The notes under the pieces: model-generated
The model's input: the letters and a program-made list of their open reading frames with translations, nothing else
What the model was told of the DNA's origin: nothing
Database searches by the model: none
Part shown: in pieces, positions 30,335 to 38,116 of the stretch
Layout of the letters: each line of letters begins with the position of its first letter
Numbering within the stretch: the stretch's first letter is position 1
Source: Fredinandcohnia onubensis
GTDB lineage: Bacteria > Bacillota > Bacilli > Bacillales > Bacillaceae_L
Assembly (NCBI RefSeq): GCF_031181385.1
Contig: NZ_JAPSKV010000018.1
Location: forward strand, 1 to 52,796
Direction: 5' to 3'
Length of the DNA: 52,796 nt
Program-made: the position numbers and the translations under genes

Positions 30335-30428
30335 GAGGACCGAGAATTTCAAGGCGACGCAGCTTTGAGGACCGGAGCGTATGCAGTAAACACGTGAGGA
30401 CCGGAGAAGCAAGACAACGCAGAAATTC
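30335..30428 (+). repeat. Dispersed repeat family C between yabM and yabN
   Basis: Three GAGGACCG direct repeats begin at 30335, 30367 and 30396. The element has inverted outer arms GAATTTC (30344-30350) and GAAATTC (30422-30428), and ACGCAG occurs twice (in CGACGCAG and CAACGCAG). It is GC-richer than its surroundings and non-coding. It sits inside an apparent operon, so it would be transcribed and could form a structured spacer in the mRNA. Confidence 0.75.
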
Positions 30429-30482
30429 GATGTGTCATATTCACCGCACTTTTTAACATCTACTTAAAGGAGGAAAGAGAGC

Positions 30483-31931
30483 ATGATAACAGTTATTGGC
30501 TTAGGTGCTGGAGACCTATCACAGCTTCCATTAGGCATTTATCGTAAACTTTTAGCTGCTGAACATTTGTATCTTCGAACGAAGGAGCATCCTGTTATAA
30601 AGGAATTAGAAGCTGAGGGAATTACATATCACTCCTTTGATGACATTTATGAAAAACATGATCAATTCGAGGAAGTATATGAAGAAATAGTCGACATTCT
30701 AAGGAAAGAAGCGAAAACAAAGGAAATTGTTTATGCCGTGCCTGGGCACCCGATGGTAGCAGAAAAGACGACTCAGCTTTTACTTGAGGATCAAAATCTT
30801 CAAGTAAAAATTGAGGGGGGCCAAAGCTTTATCGATCCTTTATTGGCTTCATTAAGAATTGATCCAATTGAAGGATTTCAATTCATTGATGCTTTATCCT
30901 TTGAAAGTGATGAATTACAGCTATCACAGCATATTATTATTTGTCAGGTCTATGATCAGTACATAGCTTCAAATGTTAAATTAACACTAATGGAGCAATT
31001 GCCTGATGAGTATGAAGTATATATTGTAACAGCAGCGGGTAGTAAGGAAGAAAAAATTACTAAAGTTCTGCTTTATGAATTGGATCGAGGAGTAGAAGTG
31101 AACAATCTGACAAGCGTCTATGTTCCGCCGGTTCAAGAAGCTGAATCTCTCTATCATGATTTCCGGACTTTCAGAAGAATCATTGCCGCTTTGCGAGGTC
31201 CTGGTGGATGTCCGTGGGATCAAAAACAAACTCATCAATCGTTAAAGAAATATTTACTAGAAGAGGCTTACGAGGTACTTGATGCAATCGATCGTGAAGA
31301 TGATGACCATTTAGCAGAGGAACTAGGAGATGTACTTCTCCAAGTGGCGCTGCACGCCCAAATCGGTGAGGATGGAGGCATGTTTACCATTGATGATGTC
31401 ATTCGTGGAATTTCAGAAAAGATGATTCGAAGGCATCCACATGTATTTGGCGATGTAACGGCAGAAACTGCAGATGAAGTTGTGACAAATTGGGAGCAAA
31501 TCAAACAATCGGAAAAAGGCAGTACTAAGGAAGAAAAGTCCATATTTGATGAGATTACAAAAGGATTGCCAGGATTAATGAAAGCTGTCGAGTATCAAAA
31601 AAAGGCAGCGAAGGTTGGGTTTGATTGGGATGCCGTCGAGCCAATGTGGGATAAGGTTTTTGAAGAAATAAATGAATACAAAGTAGCGGTAGAAGAAAAA
31701 CAAAAAGGAGAAGCCATTCAAGAATTCGGAGATATCCTTTTTGCTTTAGCTAATATAGCTAGATTTTATAAATTTGACCCAGAAGAAGCACTTGCCATGA
31801 CGAATCAAAAGTTCGTAAGACGTTTTCAATTCATAGAAACAGAACTTAGAAAACGAGGGATAAAGATAGAAGAGCAAACCCTTGAAGAACTTGATGCAAT
31901 CTGGGAAGAGTCAAAACAAGCTGGACTTTAG
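30483..31931 (+). CDS. yabN: YabN: tetrapyrrole-methylase / MazG nucleotide pyrophosphohydrolase fusion
   Basis: A 482-aa fusion. Residues 1-220 form a tetrapyrrole (corrin/porphyrin) methylase-like domain (VIGLGAGDLSQLPLG). Residues 230-482 form a duplicated MazG NTP pyrophosphohydrolase; the first MazG repeat has EEAYEVLDAI plus EELGDVLLQ (the metal-binding Glu/Asp set), the second EFGDILFALANIARF. MazG proteins hydrolyse non-canonical or excess NTPs. AAAGGAGG precedes the ATG; rqcP follows 14 bp later. Confidence 0.93.
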   Translation: MITVIGLGAGDLSQLPLGIYRKLLAAEHLYLRTKEHPVIKELEAEGITYHSFDDIYEKHDQFEEVYEEIVDILRKEAKTKEIVYAVPGHPMVAEKTTQLLLEDQNLQVKIEGGQSFIDPLLASLRIDPIEGFQFIDALSFESDELQLSQHIIICQVYDQYIASNVKLTLMEQLPDEYEVYIVTAAGSKEEKITKVLLYELDRGVEVNNLTSVYVPPVQEAESLYHDFRTFRRIIAALRGPGGCPWDQKQTHQSLKKYLLEEAYEVLDAIDREDDDHLAEELGDVLLQVALHAQIGEDGGMFTIDDVIRGISEKMIRRHPHVFGDVTAETADEVVTNWEQIKQSEKGSTKEEKSIFDEITKGLPGLMKAVEYQKKAAKVGFDWDAVEPMWDKVFEEINEYKVAVEEKQKGEAIQEFGDILFALANIARFYKFDPEEALAMTNQKFVRRFQFIETELRKRGIKIEEQTLEELDAIWEESKQAGL

Positions 31932-31945
31932 AAAGAGGTGAAATC

Positions 31946-32206
31946 ATGCGTTTGGATAAATTTTTAAAAGTTTCTCGGCTAATCAAACGACGCACGTTAG
32001 CAAAAGAGGTAGCAGACCAAGGCAGAATCCTTATTAATGGAATAGCTGCAAAGGCAAGTAGCAATGTGAAAATAGGCGATGAGTTAACGATCCGATTTGG
32101 TCAGAAGATCGTAACTGTTAAAATCGAAGATCTACAAGAAACAACAAAAAAAGAAGATGCAAATAAGCTTTATTCCGTAGTGAAAGAGGAAAAAGTAGAA
32201 GCGTAA
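31946..32206 (+). CDS. rqcP: S4-domain ribosome quality-control factor RqcP (YabO)
   Basis: An 86-aa S4-domain protein (MRLDKFLKVSRLIKRRTLAKEVADQG, Hsp15 family). In B. subtilis RqcP binds stalled 50S-peptidyl-tRNA complexes with RqcH and drives C-terminal alanine tailing. Basic RNA-contact residues of the S4 helix are kept. AAAGAGGTG precedes the ATG. Likely co-transcribed with yabN. Confidence 0.94.
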   Translation: MRLDKFLKVSRLIKRRTLAKEVADQGRILINGIAAKASSNVKIGDELTIRFGQKIVTVKIEDLQETTKKEDANKLYSVVKEEKVEA

Positions 32207-32253
32207 ACATTTGATAATCTACCTAAGGCTTGTTCTAAACTCAGCCACATTCT

Positions 32254-32261
32254 CATACATT
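32254..32261 (+). promoter_or_regulatory. Possible sigma-E -10 element for yabP
   Basis: CATACATT matches the sigma-E -10 pattern CATANNNT, 58 bp before yabP. A matching -35 is not clear. Expectation comes from the known mother-cell expression of yabP-yabQ in B. subtilis. Confidence 0.35.
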
Positions 32262-32318
32262 TTACTATTAAACAAGTGGTTATTTTGATCACTTAAGTAT
32301 GAATGTGGGGGTTAAAGG

Positions 32319-32624
32319 ATGAACCAATACTACGATGGAACGCCACCGAATAAAGGAACCGTACAAGAGCATGATGTAATTATGAGAAGTCGTAAGCTTC
32401 TTGACATAACAGGTGTAAAGCAAGTGGAAAGCTTTGACAATGAGGAATTTTTACTTGAGACTGTTATGGGTTTCCTAGCAATTCGAGGCCAAAACCTGCA
32501 AATGAAGAATCTTGATGTGGAAAAAGGCATTGTTTCAATCAAAGGAAGAGTCTATGACATTAGTTATTTGGACGATCATTCTACGGAGAAGGCTAAAGGA
32601 TTCTTTAGCAAGTTATTTAGATGA
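32319..32624 (+). CDS. yabP: Sporulation protein YabP
   Basis: A 101-aa YabP/YqfC-family sporulation protein (IMRSRKLLDITGVKQVESFDNEEFLLET, then GFLAIRGQNLQMKNLDVEKG). The family adopts a small beta-rich fold and is needed, with YabQ, for normal spore formation in B. subtilis. The ATG follows GGGGTTAAAGG. Its stop overlaps the yabQ start (ATGA). Confidence 0.93.
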   Translation: MNQYYDGTPPNKGTVQEHDVIMRSRKLLDITGVKQVESFDNEEFLLETVMGFLAIRGQNLQMKNLDVEKGIVSIKGRVYDISYLDDHSTEKAKGFFSKLFR

Positions 32625-33256
32625 CCCTGTCAACCCAGTTCTATACATTGCTTGCAATGATTTGTATGGGAGGTTGGCTAGGGGCCTCTCTTGATACGTA
32701 CCAACGCTTTTTAAATCGTTCGAGACGAAAGTATTTCTTTGTTTTTATCAATGACATTTTATTTTGGATTGTACAAGGCCTATTGTTTTTTTATACACTT
32801 TTACTAGTAAATGAGGGCGAACTGAGATTTTATGTGTTTATCGCGATATTATGTGGATTCGCCGCTTACCAAAGTTTAATAAAGTCATTTTATGTTAAAG
32901 CACTAGAACACATCATTCAAGCTTTCATACGTCTTTATAAGTTTTTACTTCGTACGGGTGAATTCCTCATTGTTCGACCGATTAAAATGCTGTATCAGCT
33001 CATTATCGTGATTCTGCTGGGGATCTTGAATGTCTTACTCGTTTTCGGGAGAATTCTCTTGAAAACCTGTTGGATATTAATCAAAATCTGTTTTGCACCT
33101 ATAAAGTGGATTGGAATCATCATCTGGAGGCTGTTACCGTCCGCCCTTACGAAAAATGTAGAAAAGATTTTTTGGAAATGTGCAGGATTTTTAAAAAAGG
33201 TAGAGAATATCAAACCTATACTGATAAAATGGTGGAAGAAGATTAGGAAACAATAG
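32621..33256 (+). CDS. yabQ: Spore cortex/coat assembly membrane protein YabQ
   Basis: A 211-aa integral membrane protein. Hydrophobic segments lie near residues 5-22, 44-66, 70-85 and 122-165, followed by a basic tail. It is found in the forespore outer membrane region of B. subtilis and is required for cortex formation. It overlaps yabP by 4 bp and is followed 15 bp later by the vegetative gene divIC, which may be partly expressed by read-through. Confidence 0.9.
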   Translation: MTLSTQFYTLLAMICMGGWLGASLDTYQRFLNRSRRKYFFVFINDILFWIVQGLLFFYTLLLVNEGELRFYVFIAILCGFAAYQSLIKSFYVKALEHIIQAFIRLYKFLLRTGEFLIVRPIKMLYQLIIVILLGILNVLLVFGRILLKTCWILIKICFAPIKWIGIIIWRLLPSALTKNVEKIFWKCAGFLKKVENIKPILIKWWKKIRKQ

Positions 33257-33271
33257 GAGGCATTCTCTACA

Positions 33272-33646
33272 ATGGGTGCAGTTCGAAAGAAAAACGTAAC
33301 ACAATTACAATCAACGTATATGGAAAAATATAAACAGCAAGAAGAAGCCCTTCAAGTGAAACGAAAAGGCTTGATTAGAAGATTGATTGCATTTGCCATT
33401 TTAGTTGCAATCATTTCCTATGGGCTTGTTTCAATGGTTATGTCACAACATAAGACAATGAATGAAAAGGTTGCTGAGAAGGAAAAACTACAAGAGCAAC
33501 TCACCACACTAAAAGATGAGCAAGTACTTCTTGAAGAGGAAGTCGTAAAACTCAACAATGATGAGTATATCGAAAAAATAATTCGCAGGGATTATTTTCT
33601 ATCTAAGGAAGGCGAAATTATTTTTAAAGTGGGAGATGGGTCTTAG
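33272..33646 (+). CDS. divIC: Cell division protein DivIC
   Basis: A 124-aa FtsB-family bitopic protein. A short cytoplasmic N-terminus, one membrane segment (about residues 35-56, LIAFAILVAIISYGLVSMVM) and a leucine-zipper-like extracytoplasmic coiled coil (about 60-100, KVAEKEKLQEQLTTLKDEQ) are seen, then the conserved YIEKIIRRDYFLSKEGEIIF motif. It forms the DivIB-DivIC-FtsL complex of the divisome. AGGAGG precedes the ATG. Confidence 0.95.
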   Translation: MGAVRKKNVTQLQSTYMEKYKQQEEALQVKRKGLIRRLIAFAILVAIISYGLVSMVMSQHKTMNEKVAEKEKLQEQLTTLKDEQVLLEEEVVKLNNDEYIEKIIRRDYFLSKEGEIIFKVGDGS

Positions 33647-33651
33647 TCTTA

Positions 33652-33681
33652 TTGACACTCGTTTTTTATATTATGTATAAT
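33652..33681 (+). promoter_or_regulatory. Sigma-A promoter of yabR
   Basis: TTGACA (33652-33657), 18-bp spacer, TATAAT (33676-33681), with both hexamers consensus. It lies right after the divIC stop, so yabR has its own transcript. Confidence 0.85.
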
Positions 33682-33726
33682 GTATATAAATGATTTTGTT
33701 CAAATTTAAGGAGGAGCATTTTTTTT

Positions 33727-34155
33727 ATGTCAATCGAAGTAGGCAGCAAGGTTCAAGGGAAGGTAACAGGAATTACGAATTTTGGAGCGTTTGTGGAGCT
33801 GCCAGAAGGCTCAACTGGTCTTGTCCATATTAGTGAAGTCGCTGACAATTATGTTAAAGACATTAATGAGCATTTAAAAGTTGGTGACCAAGTAGAGGTC
33901 AAGGTAATAAATGTTGAGAAAGATGGAAAGATTGGATTATCTATTAAAAAGGCTAAAGAGAATCCGAATCCACAACCACAGCGTCCACGAAACAATGGTC
34001 CACGTAATAACCGAAATGACCAACGTAATAACAATAAAACTGAAAGCTTTGAACAAAAAATGAATCGCTTTCTAAAAGACAGTGAAGATCGTCTATCTTC
34101 CTTAAAGCGTAACACCGAGTCAAAACGAGGTGGACGTGGAGCGAGAAGAGGATAA
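33727..34155 (+). CDS. yabR: S1-domain RNA-binding protein YabR
   Basis: A 142-aa protein. Residues 1-75 form one S1 RNA-binding domain (GSKVQGKVTGITNFGAFVEL, then GLVHISEV and KIGLSIKKAKE). Residues 77-142 form a low-complexity basic tail rich in Asn, Arg and Pro (PRNNGPRNNRNDQRNN) that ends RGGRGARRG. It resembles the C-terminal S1 part of polynucleotide phosphorylase. GGAGGAG precedes the ATG. Its role is probably RNA or ribosome binding. Confidence 0.9.
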   Translation: MSIEVGSKVQGKVTGITNFGAFVELPEGSTGLVHISEVADNYVKDINEHLKVGDQVEVKVINVEKDGKIGLSIKKAKENPNPQPQRPRNNGPRNNRNDQRNNNKTESFEQKMNRFLKDSEDRLSSLKRNTESKRGGRGARRG

Positions 34156-34184
34156 CCTGCTGCTGTAGCTCTATATATAAATTT

Positions 34185-34212
34185 AAAAGCACCCAACTTG
34201 GGTGCTTTTTGT
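34185..34212 (+). terminator. Terminator after yabR
   Basis: AAAAGCACCC / GGGTGCTTTT with a 5-nt loop and T tail. Confidence 0.9.
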
Positions 34213-34274
34213 ATGCCGCTTTTTAAGGAGATAGACCTTATTAGAAATGCTGCCATTACAACATATAAAATAAA

Positions 34275-34309
34275 AACAAAAAAACAGTGTGAAAATTTCA
34301 CACTGTTTT
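34275..34309 (-). terminator. Terminator of the tRNA-Met-tRNA-Glu unit
   Basis: AACAGTGTGA and TCACACTGTT form a stem; on the minus strand it is followed by a T-rich run. It lies 4 bp past the 3' end of tRNA-Glu. The plus strand also has a short T-tract, so it could backstop yabR. Confidence 0.82.
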
Positions 34310-34313
34310 TAGA

Positions 34314-34385
34314 TGACCCGTACGGGATTCGAACCCGTGTTACCGCCGTGAAAGGGCGGTGTCTTAACCGCTTGACCAACGGGCC
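34314..34385 (-). tRNA. trnSL-Glu: tRNA-Glu (anticodon TTC)
   Basis: A complete 72-nt cloverleaf on the minus strand. Acceptor arms GGCCCGT / ACGGGTC pair fully with a G-U, the anticodon loop reads CTTTCAC (anticodon TTC), and the T-loop is TTCGAAT. CCA is not encoded. B. subtilis has a tRNA-Met/tRNA-Glu pair at the same locus. Confidence 0.96.
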
Positions 34386-34394
34386 TAAATATTA

Positions 34395-34471
34395 TGGTAG
34401 CGGCGGAGGGGATCGAACCCCCGACCTCACGGGTATGAACCGTACGCTCTAGCCAGCTGAGCTACACCGCC
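34395..34471 (-). tRNA. trnSL-Met: tRNA-Met (anticodon CAT, elongator)
   Basis: A 77-nt minus-strand tRNA including an encoded CCA. The acceptor GGCGGTG pairs with CGCCGCT, the anticodon loop is TTCATAC (CAT) and the T-loop is TTCGATC. It starts with a G1-T72 pair and lacks the initiator's unpaired position 1 and three G-C anticodon-stem pairs, so it is the elongator form. A CAT anticodon could also mean lysidine-modified tRNA-Ile2; similarity to the B. subtilis locus favours Met. Confidence 0.9.
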
Positions 34472-34542
34472 ATGTTTATATTTATAAAATACGTAAGTTC
34501 GACAATCTCTGTCTCGAACTCTAGTAAGTAAGCACAAGTTAT

Positions 34543-34571
34543 ATAATACCTTCTGTCTATTCATTCGTCAA
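34543..34571 (-). promoter_or_regulatory. Sigma-A promoter of the tRNA-Met-tRNA-Glu unit
   Basis: On the minus strand TTGACG (34566-34571), 17 bp, TATTAT (34543-34548), about 75 bp before the tRNA-Met 5' end. Confidence 0.8.
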
Positions 34572-34742
34572 TATTTTTTGTATTGAAGGAAAATAATACA
34601 AAAATTCGCGCAATACAAACGATATTCTATAAAACTTCCCGCAAACGGATTAAATTACACTCCTATAATTCGTCATATGACATTTATTTTGTAGGAATAC
34701 TGTACAAGCAGTCGAATGTTTTTTCTTTTCGCTCTTGTTGTT

Positions 34743-34775
34743 TTGACAAAATACGTATCTCTGCAACTGTATAAT
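34743..34775 (+). promoter_or_regulatory. spoIIE promoter with 21-bp spacer
   Basis: TTGACA (34743-34748) and TATAAT (34770-34775) are both consensus but are 21 bp apart. B. subtilis spoIIE is known for exactly this oversized spacer and for dependence on Spo0A~P with sigma-A. The 0A-like AGTCGAA at 34710-34716 lies 26 bp upstream of the -35. Confidence 0.8.
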
Positions 34776-34810
34776 AACAGACAACTATTAAATACGGGGA
34801 GTGTTTGTAA

Positions 34811-37297
34811 ATGGAAAGAATAGAGAGGAATTTAAGTGCGCCCATCACTGATGTAGCCATTGAAAAAACGCAGGATACTGTGTCTAAATGGTTTCAGCGT
34901 TTTCAAGCCAAACTTATAAATCTATTTCTACTAAAAGGGCTTTTACTAGTAGTTGTCGGGTTTTTATTAGGACGAGCTCTTATCCTGAATGAATTAACCC
35001 CCTTCGCATTACCGTTTTTCGCAGCGGTCTTTATGATGAAAAAGGGGAAGGCGGGAATAGCGATGGTAGCTGTTATCGCGGGATCGTTTACCCTTTCAGC
35101 TGATGTGACTATTTTCACATTTCTATCGATTTTCTTTTTTCTTGTAATCTATAAGGTTCTTCAGCGGTTTAAGGTTGATTTGATTAAAGCATTGCCAACA
35201 CTTGTGTTAATTTCATCTGCATTAACTAAGGTGGGAATTCTTTATCTTACACAAGGTACAATTACAATACACGATGGGGTAATGGTCGGTGTTGGTTCGG
35301 GCCTCGCCTTTATATTAACCTTAATATTTCTTCAAAGCGTACCATTATTAACAGAGAAACGAAGGAGACAATCGTTTAAAACGGAAGAAGTCATTTGTTT
35401 GATTATCCTAATTGCCTCTGTGTTAACAGGAACAATGGGCTGGATCGTATATGAGATGTCCATTTCAAATATTCTTTCAAGGTATGTCGTCCTCTTGTTT
35501 GCCTTTGTAGCAGGAGCGACCATTGGTTCAACGGTAGGGGTTGTAAGCGGTCTAATTTTAAGCCTAGCTAATGTGACGAGCTTGTACCAAATGAGTCTTC
35601 TCGCTTTTTCAGGTTTGCTAGGTGGCCTCTTAAAAGAAGGAAAGAAAGCTGGAGTGGCACTTGGATTAATTGTAGGAACGCTCTTAATTGGCCTTTACGG
35701 AGAAGGTGCGAGTCAAATTATTCCTACTTTATATGAATCTGGTGTTGCGATTCTTCTATTTTTATTGACGCCTAAAGGTCTAATAAGCAAAGTGGCAAAG
35801 AATATTCCAGGTACACCAGAGCACAGTGCAGAACAACAGCAGTACCTTCGTAAAATTCGTGATGTAACAGCACATCGCGTTTCGCAATTTTCAACTGTGT
35901 TTGAAGCATTATCTAATAGTTTTTCAGAATACGGATATCCCATTGATGATGAGGATAAGGATCGTGAAGTCGATTTATTTCTAAGCAATGTAACGGAAAA
36001 AACGTGCCAATCGTGTTTCAAAAAGGAGGCGTGCTGGTCCAAGAACTTTAATAAAACATATGATTACATGAAAGATATTATGCATGGTTGCGAAACAAAT
36101 TCTCTCATATATAATCACAAGCTGACGAGAGACTGGGAAAAGCATTGTGTACGATCGAAAAAAGTAATTGAAGCGGTCGAACAGGAATTTACGTATTATC
36201 AAGCAAACCAAAAGCTTAAGAAACAAGTAAAGGAGAGTAGAAAACTAGTAGCCGATCAATTATTAGGTGTCTCTCAGGTAATGAGTGATTTTGCGAAGGA
36301 AATTCAACGCGAGGGTGAAAACCATCATTTGTTAGAAGAGCAAATACTCGATGCATTACAGTCATTCGGAATTCAAATAGGACATGTAGAGATATATAGT
36401 GTGGAACAAGGAAATGTAGATATCGAATTAAGTATTCCATATTGCAATGGAAGTGGGGAGTGTGAAAAATTAATTGCACCAATGCTATCCGATATTCTTG
36501 AAGAAACCATTCTCGTAAAAAGGGAGGAATGCTCAGTTTATCCAAACGGATATTGTCACGTAACCCTAGGCTCGGCAAAGGCTTATGTTATTGATACAGG
36601 TGTTGCCCACGCTGCCAAGGGTGGTGGACTTGTATCGGGCGACAGCTATTCGACTATTGAATTAGGGGTAGGAAAGCATGCGGTTGCCATCAGTGATGGA
36701 ATGGGAAATGGCGAACGTGCTCATTACGAAAGCAACGAAACCTTGGAGTTATTAAAGAAAATCCTCCAATCTGGTATTGAAGAGAAAGTTGCGATTAAAT
36801 CAGTCAACTCAATACTCAATTTACGAACAACAGATGAGATATTCTCAACACTAGATTTAGCAGTAATTGATCTGCAAGACGCAAGTGCAAAGTTCTTAAA
36901 AATTGGTTCGACGCCAAGTTATATAAAGAGAGGAGACAAAATTAGTAAAATACAGGCAAGTAATCTGCCAATGGGAATCATTGAGGACTTTGAAGTGGAG
37001 GTAGTTGATGAACAATTAAAGGCTGGTGACCTATTAATCATGATGAGCGATGGCATTTTTGAGGGTCCAAAGCATGTTGAAAATCACGATATGTGGATGA
37101 AACGCAAAATAAAAGAAATCCAAACGAATGATCCGCAAGAGATTGCAGATTTGATTATGGAGGAGGTAATCCGAACAAGATCAGGGCAAATTGAAGATGA
37201 TATGACGATTGTTGTGACAAAGATTAAACATAATACACCAAAATGGGCAGCGATCCCTACGTATGCATACCAGAAAACAAAGAGTAAGGCGATTTGA
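34811..37297 (+). CDS. spoIIE: Stage II sporulation protein E (serine phosphatase)
   Basis: An 828-aa protein. The N-terminal third (about residues 40-330) holds around ten membrane segments. The middle region (330-590) carries the FtsZ-interaction domain with a Cys-rich stretch (CQSCFKKEACW and later cysteines). The C-terminal PP2C phosphatase shows VAISDGMGNGERA (metal Asp), LLIMMSDGIFEG and EDDMTIVV. It dephosphorylates SpoIIAA-P and so frees sigma-F in the forespore, and helps place the polar septum. GGGGAGTG precedes the ATG. Confidence 0.96.
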   Translation: MERIERNLSAPITDVAIEKTQDTVSKWFQRFQAKLINLFLLKGLLLVVVGFLLGRALILNELTPFALPFFAAVFMMKKGKAGIAMVAVIAGSFTLSADVTIFTFLSIFFFLVIYKVLQRFKVDLIKALPTLVLISSALTKVGILYLTQGTITIHDGVMVGVGSGLAFILTLIFLQSVPLLTEKRRRQSFKTEEVICLIILIASVLTGTMGWIVYEMSISNILSRYVVLLFAFVAGATIGSTVGVVSGLILSLANVTSLYQMSLLAFSGLLGGLLKEGKKAGVALGLIVGTLLIGLYGEGASQIIPTLYESGVAILLFLLTPKGLISKVAKNIPGTPEHSAEQQQYLRKIRDVTAHRVSQFSTVFEALSNSFSEYGYPIDDEDKDREVDLFLSNVTEKTCQSCFKKEACWSKNFNKTYDYMKDIMHGCETNSLIYNHKLTRDWEKHCVRSKKVIEAVEQEFTYYQANQKLKKQVKESRKLVADQLLGVSQVMSDFAKEIQREGENHHLLEEQILDALQSFGIQIGHVEIYSVEQGNVDIELSIPYCNGSGECEKLIAPMLSDILEETILVKREECSVYPNGYCHVTLGSAKAYVIDTGVAHAAKGGGLVSGDSYSTIELGVGKHAVAISDGMGNGERAHYESNETLELLKKILQSGIEEKVAIKSVNSILNLRTTDEIFSTLDLAVIDLQDASAKFLKIGSTPSYIKRGDKISKIQASNLPMGIIEDFEVEVVDEQLKAGDLLIMMSDGIFEGPKHVENHDMWMKRKIKEIQTNDPQEIADLIMEEVIRTRSGQIEDDMTIVVTKIKHNTPKWAAIPTYAYQKTKSKAI

Positions 37298-37375
37298 TTC
37301 TATCGAAAGGGGTTTAAAAGACTATTATTTTGTCCATCCTGTAACTAACTTTAAATCAGTTGGAGGGGATGGAAC

Positions 37376-38116
37376 GTGCAAAAAGGCACATTGAAGCAAA
37401 TTCTATTAATTACGGATGGTTGTTCAAACCAAGGGGAAGATCCGATTGCAATGGCCGCTCTTGCTAGAGAGCAAGGAATTACGATTAATGTTATTGGGGT
37501 AGTAGAGCAGGATACGATTGATGAACAAGGAATGCAGGAAATAGAAGGCATGGCAACTGCTGGTGGAGGAGTAAGCCAAATCGTCTATTCCACTCAGTTA
37601 TCACAAACTGTTCAAATGGTGACAAAACAAGCGATGACCCAAACCCTACAAGGGGTGGTCAACAAGGAGCTTCAGCAAATCCTTGGATCTAAGACATCAA
37701 TGGAGGACCTTCCGCCAGAGAAACGTGGAGAAGTAATGGAGGTAGTTGATGAGCTTGGTGAAACGGTTGATTTAGAAGTTTTAGTATTAGTGGATACGAG
37801 TGCAAGTATGAAGCACAAGTTGCCAACCGTAAAAGAAGCCTTACTAGATCTCTCTATTAGTCTAAATTCGAGAATGGGAGACAATCAATTTTCAGTGTTT
37901 GTATTTCCTGGGAAAAAAGTCGAAGTCGAAAGGGTATTAGATTGGACGCCAAGACTAGAATCCTTATCTAGTATTTTTCCAAAGCTAACAACTGGTGGAA
38001 TCACGCCAACCGGTCCAGCAATTCGTGAAGCACTTACCCACTTCAAGAAAAAAAGATCATTAAGGAGCTTGTTGTCTCGTGATGATGAACAATACTACGA
38101 AGAGTCAGGTATGTAA
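37376..38116 (+). CDS. yabS: VWA-domain protein YabS
   Basis: A 246-aa protein matching B. subtilis YabS. Residues 6-100 begin ILLITDGCSNQGEDP and a von Willebrand A-type domain follows with the MIDAS motif DTSASM (near residues 141-146), then the TGGITPTGPAIREA motif. GTG 37376 follows TTGGAGGGG. It lies between the phosphatase SpoIIE and the kinase YabT, an association kept across Bacillus, but its role is unknown. Confidence 0.92.
   Translation: MQKGTLKQILLITDGCSNQGEDPIAMAALAREQGITINVIGVVEQDTIDEQGMQEIEGMATAGGGVSQIVYSTQLSQTVQMVTKQAMTQTLQGVVNKELQQILGSKTSMEDLPPEKRGEVMEVVDELGETVDLEVLVLVDTSASMKHKLPTVKEALLDLSISLNSRMGDNQFSVFVFPGKKVEVERVLDWTPRLESLSSIFPKLTTGGITPTGPAIREALTHFKKKRSLRSLLSRDDEQYYEESGM

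Larger units (their letters stand above)
34472..34810. other. 339-bp divergent region between tRNA-Met and spoIIE
   Basis: It contains the minus-strand tRNA promoter (34543-34571), a GTTCGA/TCGAAC inverted repeat (34497-34519) whose left part reads TTCGACAA, the Spo0A-controlled spoIIE promoter (34743-34775) and one box-like AGTCGAA (34710-34716). A short ORF at 34583-34774 has no coding support. Confidence 0.7.

Noticed and set aside
30335-30482. Small protein gene between yabM and yabN
   Set aside because: No open frame with a ribosome site; the repeat structure explains the sequence.
33849-34379. 176-codon minus-strand ORF opposite yabR
   Set aside because: It runs through the yabR terminator and tRNA-Glu and is an antisense shadow.
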